A stretch of DNA of 15,108 bases from NCBI RefSeq assembly GCF_001556865.1, contig NZ_LSJY01000185.1, positions 1-15,108 of the forward strand, read 5' to 3'. Below are positions 6,349 to 12,767 of this stretch, piece after piece. Numbering within the stretch: the stretch's first letter is position 1; each line of letters opens with the position of its first letter. This DNA is from Sphingobium sp. CCH11-B1 (GTDB lineage: Bacteria; Pseudomonadota; Alphaproteobacteria; Sphingomonadales; Sphingomonadaceae). Below the pieces are notes generated by a model. It saw nothing but the letters and a program-made list of their open reading frames with translations, searched no databases and was not told where the DNA came from. Both the position numbers and the translations under genes were made by a program.

Positions 6349-6900
6349 TCACAGCAGCCGATATTGCCGGTCTCCCGTCAGCGGCCAGCGCCCGACGATC
6401 TCATGCCTGGTGCGGCCGACATGGCTGCAGATCAGCACCACCTCCTCCACCCGCCAGCCAAAGCCGGGCACTGGCCGCTGATCCGGGCGGCCGTCGCGGT
6501 AGAACAGCGTCTGGTGCGGGCTGAAGGTCCAGCCGGGCCGCGTGGTCGCGTCGGCATTCTGCATCGCGCGGATGATCTCCTGTCGAAGGGCCGTGAGGCC
6601 CGGCACGGCGTGCGCCGGCCTCAGCGCCGCGGACCGCCCGCCGATGCTGAGCCGGTCGAGCGTCAGGTCGAACGGCTCGGCGCGGATGCCCGCGCCTGCC
6701 CGGCGCAGTGCCTTGATACGCTCATAGGGATAGACGGGCGCGTCCGTGGTGATGCCGAGCGTGATATGCTGGTGGCCGGTGGGAACGCGGTCCGCCGTCG
6801 GATCAAGGGCATCCGCGAAATGATCGATCTGCCGCGCGACGCGCTCCGGCGGCTTGATGGCGTAAAAGGCCCGGTAGAGGGGCTGAAGGCGACTATGCAT
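6349..6900 (-). CDS. thpR: 2H phosphoesterase: RNA 2',3'-cyclic phosphodiesterase / 2'-5' RNA ligase (ThpR-like)
   Basis: The product has 183 residues, the normal ThpR/LigT size. The two signature H-x-T-L motifs are present: H45-ITL and H129-QTL, about 84 residues apart. The N-terminus (YRAFYAIKPPERVARQI) matches the family's first strand and helix. In the family the two histidines hydrolyse 2',3'-cyclic phosphates on RNA ends or, in vitro, join tRNA halves through 2'-5' bonds; the physiological substrate is not known. GGAGG lies 8 nt before the ATG at 6900. It is transcribed opposite to its neighbours and ends 4 nt from the PhnA-domain gene. A GTTC-N7-GTTC box sits 29-43 nt upstream of its start codon, suggesting possible LexA/SOS control. 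Confidence 0.88.
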   Translation of the reverse strand: MHSRLQPLYRAFYAIKPPERVARQIDHFADALDPTADRVPTGHQHITLGITTDAPVYPYERIKALRRAGAGIRAEPFDLTLDRLSIGGRSAALRPAHAVPGLTALRQEIIRAMQNADATTRPGWTFSPHQTLFYRDGRPDQRPVPGFGWRVEEVVLICSHVGRTRHEIVGRWPLTGDRQYRLL

Positions 6901-6928
6901 GGCGACATCCTCCGACTCGAGCGATATT

Positions 6929-6943
6929 GTTCATGTTATGTTC
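6929..6943. promoter_or_regulatory. Candidate LexA (SOS) box GTTC-N7-GTTC
   Basis: GTTC (6929-6932) and GTTC (6940-6943) are direct repeats with exactly 7 nt between (ATGTTAT). This is the half-site and spacing described for alphaproteobacterial LexA boxes. The box lies in the 127-nt divergent gap, with its near edge 29 nt from the thpR-like start codon on the minus strand and 85 nt from the PNPOx-like start on the plus strand. Chance occurrence is possible, but the intergenic position near a start is favourable. Confidence 0.45.
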
Positions 6944-6972
6944 TTATCCTTCCGCTGTCGAATCCCTTTGGC

Positions 6973-6999
6973 GGAACCCGACTCGCCCTGTCCTGCGTT
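6973..6999 (+). promoter_or_regulatory. Possible EcfG-type (general stress) promoter, spacer one base long
   Basis: GGAAC (6973-6977) and CGTT (6996-6999) are separated by 18 nt, upstream of the PNPOx-like stress gene at 7028. The alphaproteobacterial EcfG consensus is GGAAC-N16/17-CGTT, so the spacer is slightly too long. The elements and gene function fit; the spacing is the weakness. Confidence 0.3.
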
Positions 7000-7027
7000 G
7001 GGGACGAATAGTGGAAAGGAGACGCGC

Positions 7028-7474
7028 ATGACGCAGCACACCCTCGCCAGCCTGGCGGAAAAGATGCAGCAGATCGACTTTGCGATGCTGTCCACGCACA
7101 CCGACGGCGGGCATATCGGCGCCCGCCCGATGAGCAACAACCATGACGTCGCCCATGGCGGCGATTCCTTCTATTTCACGACCGAGGACACGCTGATGGT
7201 CCGCGATATAGAACGCGACCCCCGCGTCAGCCTGTCCTTCCATGGCAAGAGCGGCCTGTTCGGCCAGCGGCCTCTGTTCATCGCGCTGGAAGGCCACGCC
7301 GACCTGATCCGCGACCGGAGCCGGTTCGACGATCATTGGAACCCGGACCTGGAGGCCTGGTTCGAGCAGGGCGCCGACACGCCGGGCCTGGTGATGATCC
7401 ACGTCCATGCCGAACGCGCCCATTATTGGGATGGACAGGATGAGGGCGAACTGGAGATCGACCTGATGCACTGA
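7028..7474 (+). CDS. Pyridoxamine 5'-phosphate oxidase-fold protein, general stress protein 26-like
   Basis: The product has 148 residues with a split-barrel flavin-binding pattern. The N-terminus ASLAEKMQQIDFAMLSTHT, the GARPMSN strand, FYFTTEDTLMVRDIERDPRVSLSF, and WNPDLEAWFEQGADTPGLVMI-x-V with a terminal YWD match the COG3871 general-stress branch, not the vitamin B6 enzyme PdxH. Members bind FMN or related cofactors, and their substrates are mostly unknown. The start at 7028 has an AAGGAGA-type ribosome-binding site 7 nt upstream and begins at the family N-terminus; the frame extends back to 6899, but that extension is AT-rich intergenic DNA. The gene is divergent from thpR and is followed by the rpsM promoter region. 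A possible EcfG promoter upstream would fit a stress role. Confidence 0.85.
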   Translation: MTQHTLASLAEKMQQIDFAMLSTHTDGGHIGARPMSNNHDVAHGGDSFYFTTEDTLMVRDIERDPRVSLSFHGKSGLFGQRPLFIALEGHADLIRDRSRFDDHWNPDLEAWFEQGADTPGLVMIHVHAERAHYWDGQDEGELEIDLMH

Positions 7475-7514
7475 CGCATCCTGCTGCTCCAGCGGACGGG
7501 TCGCCGCAGGGCGA

Positions 7515-7543
7515 TTGACACATTTCCGGCGACTCGCTATTGG
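7515..7543 (+). promoter_or_regulatory. Sigma-70-type promoter of the rpsM-rpsK-rpoA-rplQ operon
   Basis: A perfect TTGACA (7515-7520), a 17-nt spacer and TATTGG (7538-7543) predict a start near 7550. This is the best promoter match in the window. It lies 168 nt before the rpsM ATG, leaving a long leader. Its layout matches the rpmH promoter at 2573-2601. Confidence 0.75.
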
Positions 7544-7554
7544 CGGCCCTCCCC

Positions 7555-7600
7555 AAGACGCTGGCGAGCGGCGGTGCTTCCTGCACCGGCCGTCTTTTTT
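7555..7600 (+). terminator. Leader hairpin plus T6 directly after the rpsM promoter
   Basis: GGTGC (7573-7577) pairs with GCACC (7583-7587) around TTCCT. The stem extends through GCGGC (7568-7572) with G-CCGT (7588-7593, one bulged G), and AAGACG (7555-7560) can pair with CGTCTT (7591-7596). TTTTTT follows at 7595-7600. The structure begins about 5-15 nt after the predicted start, so it would end a transcript of only about 50 nt unless polymerase reads through. It may be an attenuator, a small RNA terminator, or a terminator for the upstream PNPOx gene. Confidence 0.65.
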
Positions 7601-7668
7601 GCGTCCGGGGGGACATGAATTTGGCCGTTTTTCCATGCCAAGGAAGCCCGGTCCTGACGCTTTGAGAT

Positions 7669-7687
7669 AGGGCGGCCCGTCCGCCCT
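7669..7687 (+). other. Hairpin just upstream of the rpsM ribosome-binding site
   Basis: AGGGCGG (7669-7675) and CCGCCCT (7681-7687) form a perfect 7-bp stem with a CCCGT loop. The stem ends a few bases before the AGGAGA ribosome-binding site of rpsM (about 7695-7700). No T-tract follows, so it is not a terminator. A leader structure that influences rpsM translation is plausible. Confidence 0.6.
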
Positions 7688-7710
7688 GTGGAGCAGGAGA
7701 AAAGATTACC

Positions 7711-8079
7711 ATGGCACGTATCGCGGGTGTCAACATCCCGACCAACAAGCGCGTGATCATCGCGCTCACCTACATTCACGGCATCGGCCGCAAGACCGCC
7801 GTCGACATCGCTGATAAGCTGGGCATCGACCATGGTCGCCGCGTCCAGGACCTGTCGGACGCCGAAGTCCTGCAGATCCGCGAGACCATCGACGCCGACC
7901 TGACCGTCGAAGGCGACCTGCGCCGCGAAACGGCGATGAACATCAAGCGCCTGATGGACCTGGCCTGCTATCGCGGCCTGCGTCATCGCAAGGGCCTGCC
8001 GGTCCGTGGCCAGCGCACGCACACCAATGCGCGCACCCGCAAGGGCAAGGCGAAGCCGATCGCTGGCAAGAAGAAGTAA
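7711..8079 (+). CDS. rpsM: Small ribosomal subunit protein uS13
   Basis: The product has 122 residues, standard for S13. The N-terminus [15 protein letters not shown], the helix-hairpin segment [10 protein letters not shown], and the basic C-terminal signature [20 protein letters not shown] with a Lys-rich tail are diagnostic. S13 sits in the 30S head and contacts the P-site tRNA and the 50S bridge. It is the first gene of an rpsM-rpsK-rpoA-rplQ operon with its own TTGACA promoter and a leader of about 160 nt containing two hairpins. AGGAGA provides the ribosome-binding site. In many alphaproteobacteria secY and adk precede rpsM directly; here the neighbour is a stress-protein gene. Confidence 0.98.
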   Translation: MARIAGVNIPTNKRVIIALTYIHGIGRKTAVDIADKLGIDHGRRVQDLSDAEVLQIRETIDADLTVEGDLRRETAMNIKRLMDLACYRGLRHRKGLPVRGQRTHTNARTRKGKAKPIAGKKK

Positions 8080-8124
8080 GTAAGGCGCCCGGAAACAGTC
8101 CGGGGGACTGTTTTCAGCCTTACT
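8079..8124 (+). other. Long hairpin in the rpsM-rpsK gap
   Basis: The outer arms AGTAAGGC (8079-8086) and GCCTTACT (8117-8124) are perfectly complementary. The inner arms GGAAACAGTCC (8091-8101) and GGACTGTTTTC (8105-8115) pair over 11 bp with one G-U, around a GGG loop. Pairing begins at the last base of the rpsM stop codon. There is no T-tract, so a terminator is unlikely. Smaller stems follow (CTCC/GGAG at 8123-8133, GCCC/GGGC at 8137-8149, the palindrome GCCTAGGC at 8153-8160). mRNA processing, stability or r-protein autoregulation are possible roles. Confidence 0.8.
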
Positions 8125-8190
8125 CCGCCGGAGGCAGCCCTCCTTGGGCACAGCCTAGGCTTAGCAGATTTTGTAGGAAGAGCAGAAAAA

Positions 8191-8580
8191 ATGGCACGCG
8201 AACCCCAGCGCATCAAGCGGCGCGAGCGCAAGAACATCTCGGCCGGCGTCGCGCACGTCAACGCCAGCTTCAACAACACGATGGTGACCATCACCGACGC
8301 CCAGGGCAATGCGATCAGCTGGTCCTCGGCCGGCATGATGGGCTTCAAGGGCAGCCGCAAGTCGACCCCGTACGCCGCTCAGGTGTGCGCGGAAGATGCG
8401 GGCCGCAAGGCCGCCGAACATGGCGTGCGCACACTGGAAGTCGAAGTGAAGGGCCCCGGTTCGGGCCGCGAATCGGCCCTGCGCGCGCTGCAGGCCGTGG
8501 GCTTCCACATCACCTCCATCCGCGACGTGACGCCGATCCCGCACAACGGCGTCCGTCCGTCCAAGCGCCGCCGCGTCTAA
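8191..8580 (+). CDS. rpsK: Small ribosomal subunit protein uS11
   Basis: The product has 129 residues, the family length. The signature runs include [45 protein letters not shown], the [15 protein letters not shown] loop and the C-terminal [19 protein letters not shown]11 forms the platform of the 30S subunit next to the 3' end of 16S rRNA. AGGAAGAG lies upstream of the ATG, in an A-rich stretch unlike the surrounding GC-rich sequence. A 111-nt, strongly folded gap separates it from rpsM, which is long for adjacent r-protein genes. Confidence 0.98.
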   Translation: MAREPQRIKRRERKNISAGVAHVNASFNNTMVTITDAQGNAISWSSAGMMGFKGSRKSTPYAAQVCAEDAGRKAAEHGVRTLEVEVKGPGSGRESALRALQAVGFHITSIRDVTPIPHNGVRPSKRRRV

Positions 8581-8637
8581 CAGCGCACAGCGCGTGTTTC
8601 GGGGCGGCGGACGCGTCGCCCTTTGCCCGTTTGCATC

Positions 8638-8680
8638 GCCGGAACGTCCTGTCGGGTGCAGGATAAACAAGCGTTCCGGC
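8638..8680 (+). other. Nested hairpin immediately before the rpoA ribosome-binding site
   Basis: The outer stem is GCCGGAACG (8638-8646) with CGTTCCGGC (8672-8680), 9 perfect base pairs. Directly stacked inside is TCCTG (8647-8651) with CAGGA (8659-8663) around a 7-nt loop, leaving an 8-nt one-sided bulge TAAACAAG (8664-8671). The structure ends 9 nt before the AGGGGA Shine-Dalgarno (8689-8694) of rpoA. A smaller stem, GGGCG/CGCCC (8602-8621), precedes it. The geometry, a stem with a large asymmetric A-rich bulge, suits protein recognition or mRNA processing. Confidence 0.75.
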
Positions 8681-8699
8681 CCATCCCCAGGGGAAATAC

Positions 8700-9764
8700 A
8701 TGACTGTCAACATGAAGAACTGGCAGGAATTGAAGAAGCCCAGCAGCCTCGAGATCAAGGCTTCGGGCGACGGTCGGCGCAAGGCCACCTTCGTCGCCGA
8801 GCCGCTGGAGCGCGGCTTCGGCCTGACGCTCGGCAACGCGCTGCGCCGGGTTCTTCTGTCCTCGCTTCAGGGCGCGGCGGTCACCTCGATCAAGATCGAG
8901 AACGTCCTGCATGAATTTTCGTCGCTCGCCGGCGTGCGCGAAGACGTGACCGACATCGTCCTCAACATCAAGCAGGTCGCGCTGAAGATGGAAGGCGAAG
9001 GCCCCAAGCGCCTTCAGCTTTCCGCCACCGGCCCGGCCGTGGTGAAGGCTGGCGACATCAGCGTCGTGGGCGACATCGAAGTGATGAACCCGGACCTGGT
9101 GATCTGCCACCTGGACCAGGGCGCGACGCTCAACATGGAACTGACCGCCGACGTCGGCAAGGGCTATGTCCCCGCCGTCGCCAACCGTCCGGCCGATGCG
9201 CCGATCGGCCTCATCCCGGTCGATGCGCTTTACTCGCCCGTGCGCCAGGTCGCCTACAAGGTGGACAATACCCGCGTCGGCCAGGAACTGGACTATGACA
9301 AGCTGTCGCTGACCGTCGAAACCGACGGCACCGTCACGCCGGAAGACGCGGTCGCCTATGCCGCGCGCATCCTGCAGGACCAGCTCCAGCTGTTCGTCCA
9401 CTTCGAGGACGCGCTGCCCGCCGCTGGCCCTTCGGCCACCCATGCCGCGGCCGCCGCGTCTTCGGAAGGCGAGAGCGACACCAACCAGATCAACCGCTAC
9501 CTGCTCAAGAAGGTGGACGAACTGGAACTGTCGGTCCGCTCGGCCAACTGCCTCAAGAACGACAACATCATCTATATCGGCGACCTGGTCCAGAAGACCG
9601 AGGCCGAGATGCTGCGCACCCCCAATTTCGGCCGCAAGTCGCTGAACGAAATCAAGGAAGTGCTGTCGTCCATGGGCCTGCGCCTGGGCATGGACATCCC
9701 CGGCTGGCCGCCGGAGAATATCGAGGAAATGGCCAAGAAGCTCGAACAGGAGCTGCTGGGCTAA
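8700..9764 (+). CDS. rpoA: DNA-directed RNA polymerase subunit alpha
   Basis: The product has 354 residues. The N-terminal domain (about 1-240) carries the assembly motif [27 protein letters not shown] Pro/Ala/Ser-rich linker ([20 protein letters not shown]) leads into the C-terminal domain from about 270. There [10 protein letters not shown] contains R280, the counterpart of the E. coli DNA-contacting R265, followed by [14 protein letters not shown]. The alpha dimer nucleates RNA polymerase assembly, and its CTD contacts UP elements and activators. AGGGGA at 8689-8694 gives a good ribosome-binding site. Co-transcription with rpsM, rpsK and rplQ links polymerase and ribosome synthesis. Gaps on both sides are long and highly structured. 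Confidence 0.98.
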   Translation: MTVNMKNWQELKKPSSLEIKASGDGRRKATFVAEPLERGFGLTLGNALRRVLLSSLQGAAVTSIKIENVLHEFSSLAGVREDVTDIVLNIKQVALKMEGEGPKRLQLSATGPAVVKAGDISVVGDIEVMNPDLVICHLDQGATLNMELTADVGKGYVPAVANRPADAPIGLIPVDALYSPVRQVAYKVDNTRVGQELDYDKLSLTVETDGTVTPEDAVAYAARILQDQLQLFVHFEDALPAAGPSATHAAAAASSEGESDTNQINRYLLKKVDELELSVRSANCLKNDNIIYIGDLVQKTEAEMLRTPNFGRKSLNEIKEVLSSMGLRLGMDIPGWPPENIEEMAKKLEQELLG

Positions 9765-9774
9765 GTCGGAGCGA

Positions 9775-9925
9775 GCCGCGCAGCGCAGCAGCGCGGCGGT
9801 TCGCAACGCGAACGCGAACGACCGGCCAGCGATGCGCAGCATCGACTGACGTCACGGGATTTACTCCCGTGACGGTTACCGGACGGCTCGGGAAGGTGAA
9901 TGGGCGACGACCTCCAACGGTCGCC
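9775..9925 (+). other. Cluster of five hairpins in the 209-nt rpoA-rplQ gap
   Basis: In order: GCCGCGC (9775-9781) with GCGCGGC (9791-9797); GTTCGC (9799-9804) with GCGAAC (9808-9813); CGATGC (9830-9835) with GCATCG (9839-9844); CGTCACGGGA (9850-9859) with TCCCGTGACG (9865-9874), 10 perfect pairs around TTTAC; and GGCGAC (9903-9908) with GTCGCC (9920-9925). None is followed by a T-tract. No ORF or promoter is evident. Arrays like this can protect or process mRNA or bind a regulatory protein; no known family is recognised. Confidence 0.75.
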
Positions 9926-9973
9926 TGGTCTGGGGTACCTGAAACGGCCCCTTAACGAACGAAGGAAAGACAT

Positions 9974-10399
9974 ATGCGTCACAAGGTTGGTCATCGTAAG
10001 CTTCAGCGCAGCGCCGGTCACCGCACCGCCCTGCTCCGCAACCTGGCGGCCTCGCTCATCAAGCATGAGCAGATCCTGACCGGCACTGCCAAGGCGAAGG
10101 AACTGCGCCCCTACGTCGAAAAGCTGATCACCCTCGCCAAGAAGGGTGGCCTGTCCAACCGTCGCCTGGCCCAGTCGCGCCTGCAGGACGACGCCCAGCT
10201 CACCAAGCTGTTCGATGTCCTGGCCGAGCGCTACAAGGATCGCGACGGCGGCTACACCCGCGTCATCAAGGCCGGCTTCCGCGCATCGGACGCTGCGCCG
10301 GTCGCGATCATCGAACTGGTCGACCGCGACGTCACCGCCAAGGGTCAGGACAGCGGTCCGGTCCAGGGCGCCGACGCGGACGAGCTGGAAGACGCCTGA
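9974..10399 (+). CDS. rplQ: Large ribosomal subunit protein bL17
   Basis: The product has 141 residues. The L17 signature [32 protein letters not shown] and the [25 protein letters not shown] core are present. The Asp/Glu-rich tail after the core ([18 protein letters not shown]) is a short extension of the sort seen in other alphaproteobacteria. L17 lies on the back of the 50S subunit near the exit tunnel. GAAGGAAAG supplies the ribosome-binding site. It closes the alpha operon, and a strong terminator follows 40 nt after its stop. Confidence 0.98.
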   Translation: MRHKVGHRKLQRSAGHRTALLRNLAASLIKHEQILTGTAKAKELRPYVEKLITLAKKGGLSNRRLAQSRLQDDAQLTKLFDVLAERYKDRDGGYTRVIKAGFRASDAAPVAIIELVDRDVTAKGQDSGPVQGADADELEDA

Positions 10400-10439
10400 T
10401 CCGAACCGGTCCTGCGTCGCGGGACTGGACGCTTTACCG

Positions 10440-10479
10440 ACAGGCCGCGGCTCATTAGAGCTGCGGCCTGTTCGCTTTT
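10440..10479 (+). terminator. Rho-independent terminator of the alpha operon
   Basis: ACAGGCCGCGGCTC (10440-10453) pairs with GAGCTGCGGCCTGT (10458-10471) over 14 bp with one G-U, around ATTA, and is followed by TCGCTTTT (10472-10479). It lies 40 nt after rplQ and 24 nt before the prolyl oligopeptidase start, cleanly separating the two units. Confidence 0.88.
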
Positions 10480-10502
10480 GATAAGAGTTAAAAGACAAGA
10501 GG

Positions 10503-12704
10503 ATGCGCGCCGCCCCGTTCCTGCCGCTGCTGCTGGCGGTGACCTGCCTCGCCCTCTCCGGCCCTGCCCGCGCCCTCGCCGCGCCGGACAATGCCGTCAT
10601 TGACGCAGGCGGGGGCCGCAATGGCGCGCTCGCCTATCCCGCCACCCCACGGCAGGATCTGGTCGAGGATCATTTCGGCGTAAAGGTCGCCGATCCCTAT
10701 CGCTGGCTGGAAAACGACCTGCGCGCCGACCCGGCGGTGGCCGATTGGGTAGGGCGGGAAAATGCGCTCACCCGCCGCTATGTCGATGCGCTGCCCGGCC
10801 GCGACGCGCTCAAGGCGCGCATGCAGGCGCTGCTGTCACACGGTCGCTACATGCTGCCGCGCAAGGCGGGCGGCCGCTATTTCTACGGCTATAACAAGGG
10901 GCTTCAGAACCAGACGCCGCTTTATGTCCGCGACGGGCTGGACGGGCGCCAGCGCCTGTTGCTCGATCCCAACGACTGGGCGAAGGACGGCGGGCTGGCG
11001 CTGGCCGAATGGGCGCCCTCGCCGGATGGCCGCCGCCTCGCCTATGCGGTGCAGGAAGCCGGCAGCGACTGGCGCACGCTGCGCCTGCTGGACGTCGACA
11101 GCGGCCGGACGCTCGACGATGAACTGCGCTGGGTCAAATTCTCCCAGATCGCCTGGGACGGCCGCAGCGAGGGCTTCTTCTATTCCCGTTTCCCCGCGCC
11201 GGAAGAGGGCGAAGCCTATCGGTCCGCCAACCGGGACCAGCAGCTTTATTATCACCGCATCGGCACGCCCCAGTCGCAGGACCAGCTGATCTACGCCACG
11301 CCCGACCGGCCGGGGCTCAGCCATCAGGCACAGGTGACGAGCGATGGCCGCTGGCTCGTCATCAGCAGTTTCGAGGGCATCGACCCCCGCCGCGAGGTCC
11401 ATGTCGCTGAACTCACCGGCGGCGCGGTCCGCCCGCGTCTGTTGGTCAGGGGACCGGAGAACGACTGGCGGCTGATCGGCAGCCGGGGCACCACCCTTTA
11501 CTTCGTCACCGACTTTCACGCGCCCACCCTGAGCGTGGTGACGCTGGACGCGGCCCACCCGCGCCGGCGGCCCAGGCCGCTGATCGGCGAACGCAAGGAG
11601 ACGCTGGCGGGCGGATCGCTGGTCGGCAACCGCCTGATCCTCGCCTATATGAGCGACGCGCAGACGGTCGCGGAACTGGTGGAGCTGGACGGGCGCAAGG
11701 TCGGCGACGTGCCGCTGCCCGGCTATGGCACGGCGGCCGGGTTCTCCGGGCGCGACGGCGATCCCGAAACCTTCTTCAGCTTTTCCGGCTTCGTCACGCC
11801 CGCCAGCATCTATCGCTTCGACACCGCGACCCGGCAGAGCCAGCTCTTCGCCGAGCCCGACCTGCCCTTCGACCCGGACGATTACGGGGTGGAGCAGCGC
11901 GCCTATCCGTCGAAGGACGGGACGATGATCCCCATCACCATCCTGCGCAAGAAGGCGCTGGCCGACCGGGCGGTGGCAGCGCCGACCATCCTCTACGGCT
12001 ATGGCGGGTTCAACATCTCCCTGACGCCCGGCTATTCGGCGACGCGCATGGCGTGGCTGGAACAGGGGGGCGTCTATGCCATTGCCAACCTGCGCGGCGG
12101 CGGCGAGTTCGGCAAGGCCTGGCATGAGGCCGGGCGCGGCGCGAACAAGCAGAATGTGTTCGACGATTTCATCGCGGCGGGCGAATGGCTGAAGGCCAAT
12201 GGCTTCACCCCGCAGGACGGGCTGGCGATCGAGGGCCGCTCCAATGGCGGGCTGCTTGTCGGCGCTGTCGTCAACCAGCGGCCCGACCTGTTCCAGGCCG
12301 CGTTGCCGGCGGTGGGGGTCATGGACATGCTGCGCTTCGACCGCTTCACCGCCGGCCGATACTGGGTGGACGATTATGGATCGCCCGACAATCCTCGCGA
12401 CTTTCCCCTGCTCTACGCCTATTCGCCCTACCATAATATATTGGCGGGCAAGGATTATCCCGCGATCCTCGTCACCACGGCCGACACCGACGACCGGGTC
12501 GTGCCGGCGCACAGCTTCAAATATGCCGCCGCGCTCCAGGCCGTCGACCTGGGCGCGCGGCCCCGGCTGCTGCGCGTGGAAACGCGGGCCGGCCATGGCA
12601 CAGGCAAGCCGATCGACAAGCTGATCGAGGAGATGGCCGACAGCTATGCCTTCGCTGCAAAATTCACGGGGCTGAAGCTGGGCACCCCGGCGTTCGGCCA
12701 CTGA
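10503..12704 (+). CDS. Exported prolyl oligopeptidase (peptidase family S9A)
   Basis: The product has 733 residues, close to the S9A norm. A signal peptide covers about 1-26 (LPLLLAVTCLALSGPARALA). The seven-bladed propeller domain runs from about 100 to 430, and the alpha/beta-hydrolase domain from about 450. The triad is visible: S580 in GRSNGG, D663 in DTDDRVVP and H698 in AGHGTGK, with spacings (83 and 35) close to those of porcine prolyl oligopeptidase. R665 corresponds to the substrate-binding arginine after the catalytic Asp. The enzyme cleaves short peptides after proline; periplasmic location is inferred from the signal peptide. AAGAGG touches the ATG and is too close for an ideal ribosome-binding site. 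It follows the alpha-operon terminator and seems monocistronic. Confidence 0.95.
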   Translation: MRAAPFLPLLLAVTCLALSGPARALAAPDNAVIDAGGGRNGALAYPATPRQDLVEDHFGVKVADPYRWLENDLRADPAVADWVGRENALTRRYVDALPGRDALKARMQALLSHGRYMLPRKAGGRYFYGYNKGLQNQTPLYVRDGLDGRQRLLLDPNDWAKDGGLALAEWAPSPDGRRLAYAVQEAGSDWRTLRLLDVDSGRTLDDELRWVKFSQIAWDGRSEGFFYSRFPAPEEGEAYRSANRDQQLYYHRIGTPQSQDQLIYATPDRPGLSHQAQVTSDGRWLVISSFEGIDPRREVHVAELTGGAVRPRLLVRGPENDWRLIGSRGTTLYFVTDFHAPTLSVVTLDAAHPRRRPRPLIGERKETLAGGSLVGNRLILAYMSDAQTVAELVELDGRKVGDVPLPGYGTAAGFSGRDGDPETFFSFSGFVTPASIYRFDTATRQSQLFAEPDLPFDPDDYGVEQRAYPSKDGTMIPITILRKKALADRAVAAPTILYGYGGFNISLTPGYSATRMAWLEQGGVYAIANLRGGGEFGKAWHEAGRGANKQNVFDDFIAAGEWLKANGFTPQDGLAIEGRSNGGLLVGAVVNQRPDLFQAALPAVGVMDMLRFDRFTAGRYWVDDYGSPDNPRDFPLLYAYSPYHNILAGKDYPAILVTTADTDDRVVPAHSFKYAAALQAVDLGARPRLLRVETRAGHGTGKPIDKLIEEMADSYAFAAKFTGLKLGTPAFGH

Positions 12705-12767
12705 ACCAGCCCCGGTAATCCAATTTTTATTAACATCGGTTATGAAGCTGCTTCGATATTGTAACTG

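Noticed and set aside
6292..7011. 239-codon plus-strand frame across the thpR region
   Set aside because: It overlaps the 3' end of the PhnA-domain gene and runs opposite thpR, whose two HxTL motifs and ribosome-binding site show the minus strand to be coding.
6899..7027. Upstream extension of the PNPOx-like gene to ATG 6899
   Set aside because: The added segment is AT-rich promoter DNA with the LexA-like box, and the strong ribosome-binding site serves ATG 7028.
8641..8675. GGAAC...CGTT before rpoA as an EcfG promoter
   Set aside because: The spacing is 26 nt, and both elements are arms of the rpoA leader stem.
8577..9842. 421-codon open frame on the minus strand
   Set aside because: It is antisense to rpoA and contains His/Arg/Gln-rich low-complexity translation typical of shadow frames.
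12705..12767. Promoter of the Tad block (TTAACA ... TCGATA)
   Set aside because: The region is AT-rich and may hold a promoter, but no -35/-10 pair matches well enough to call.
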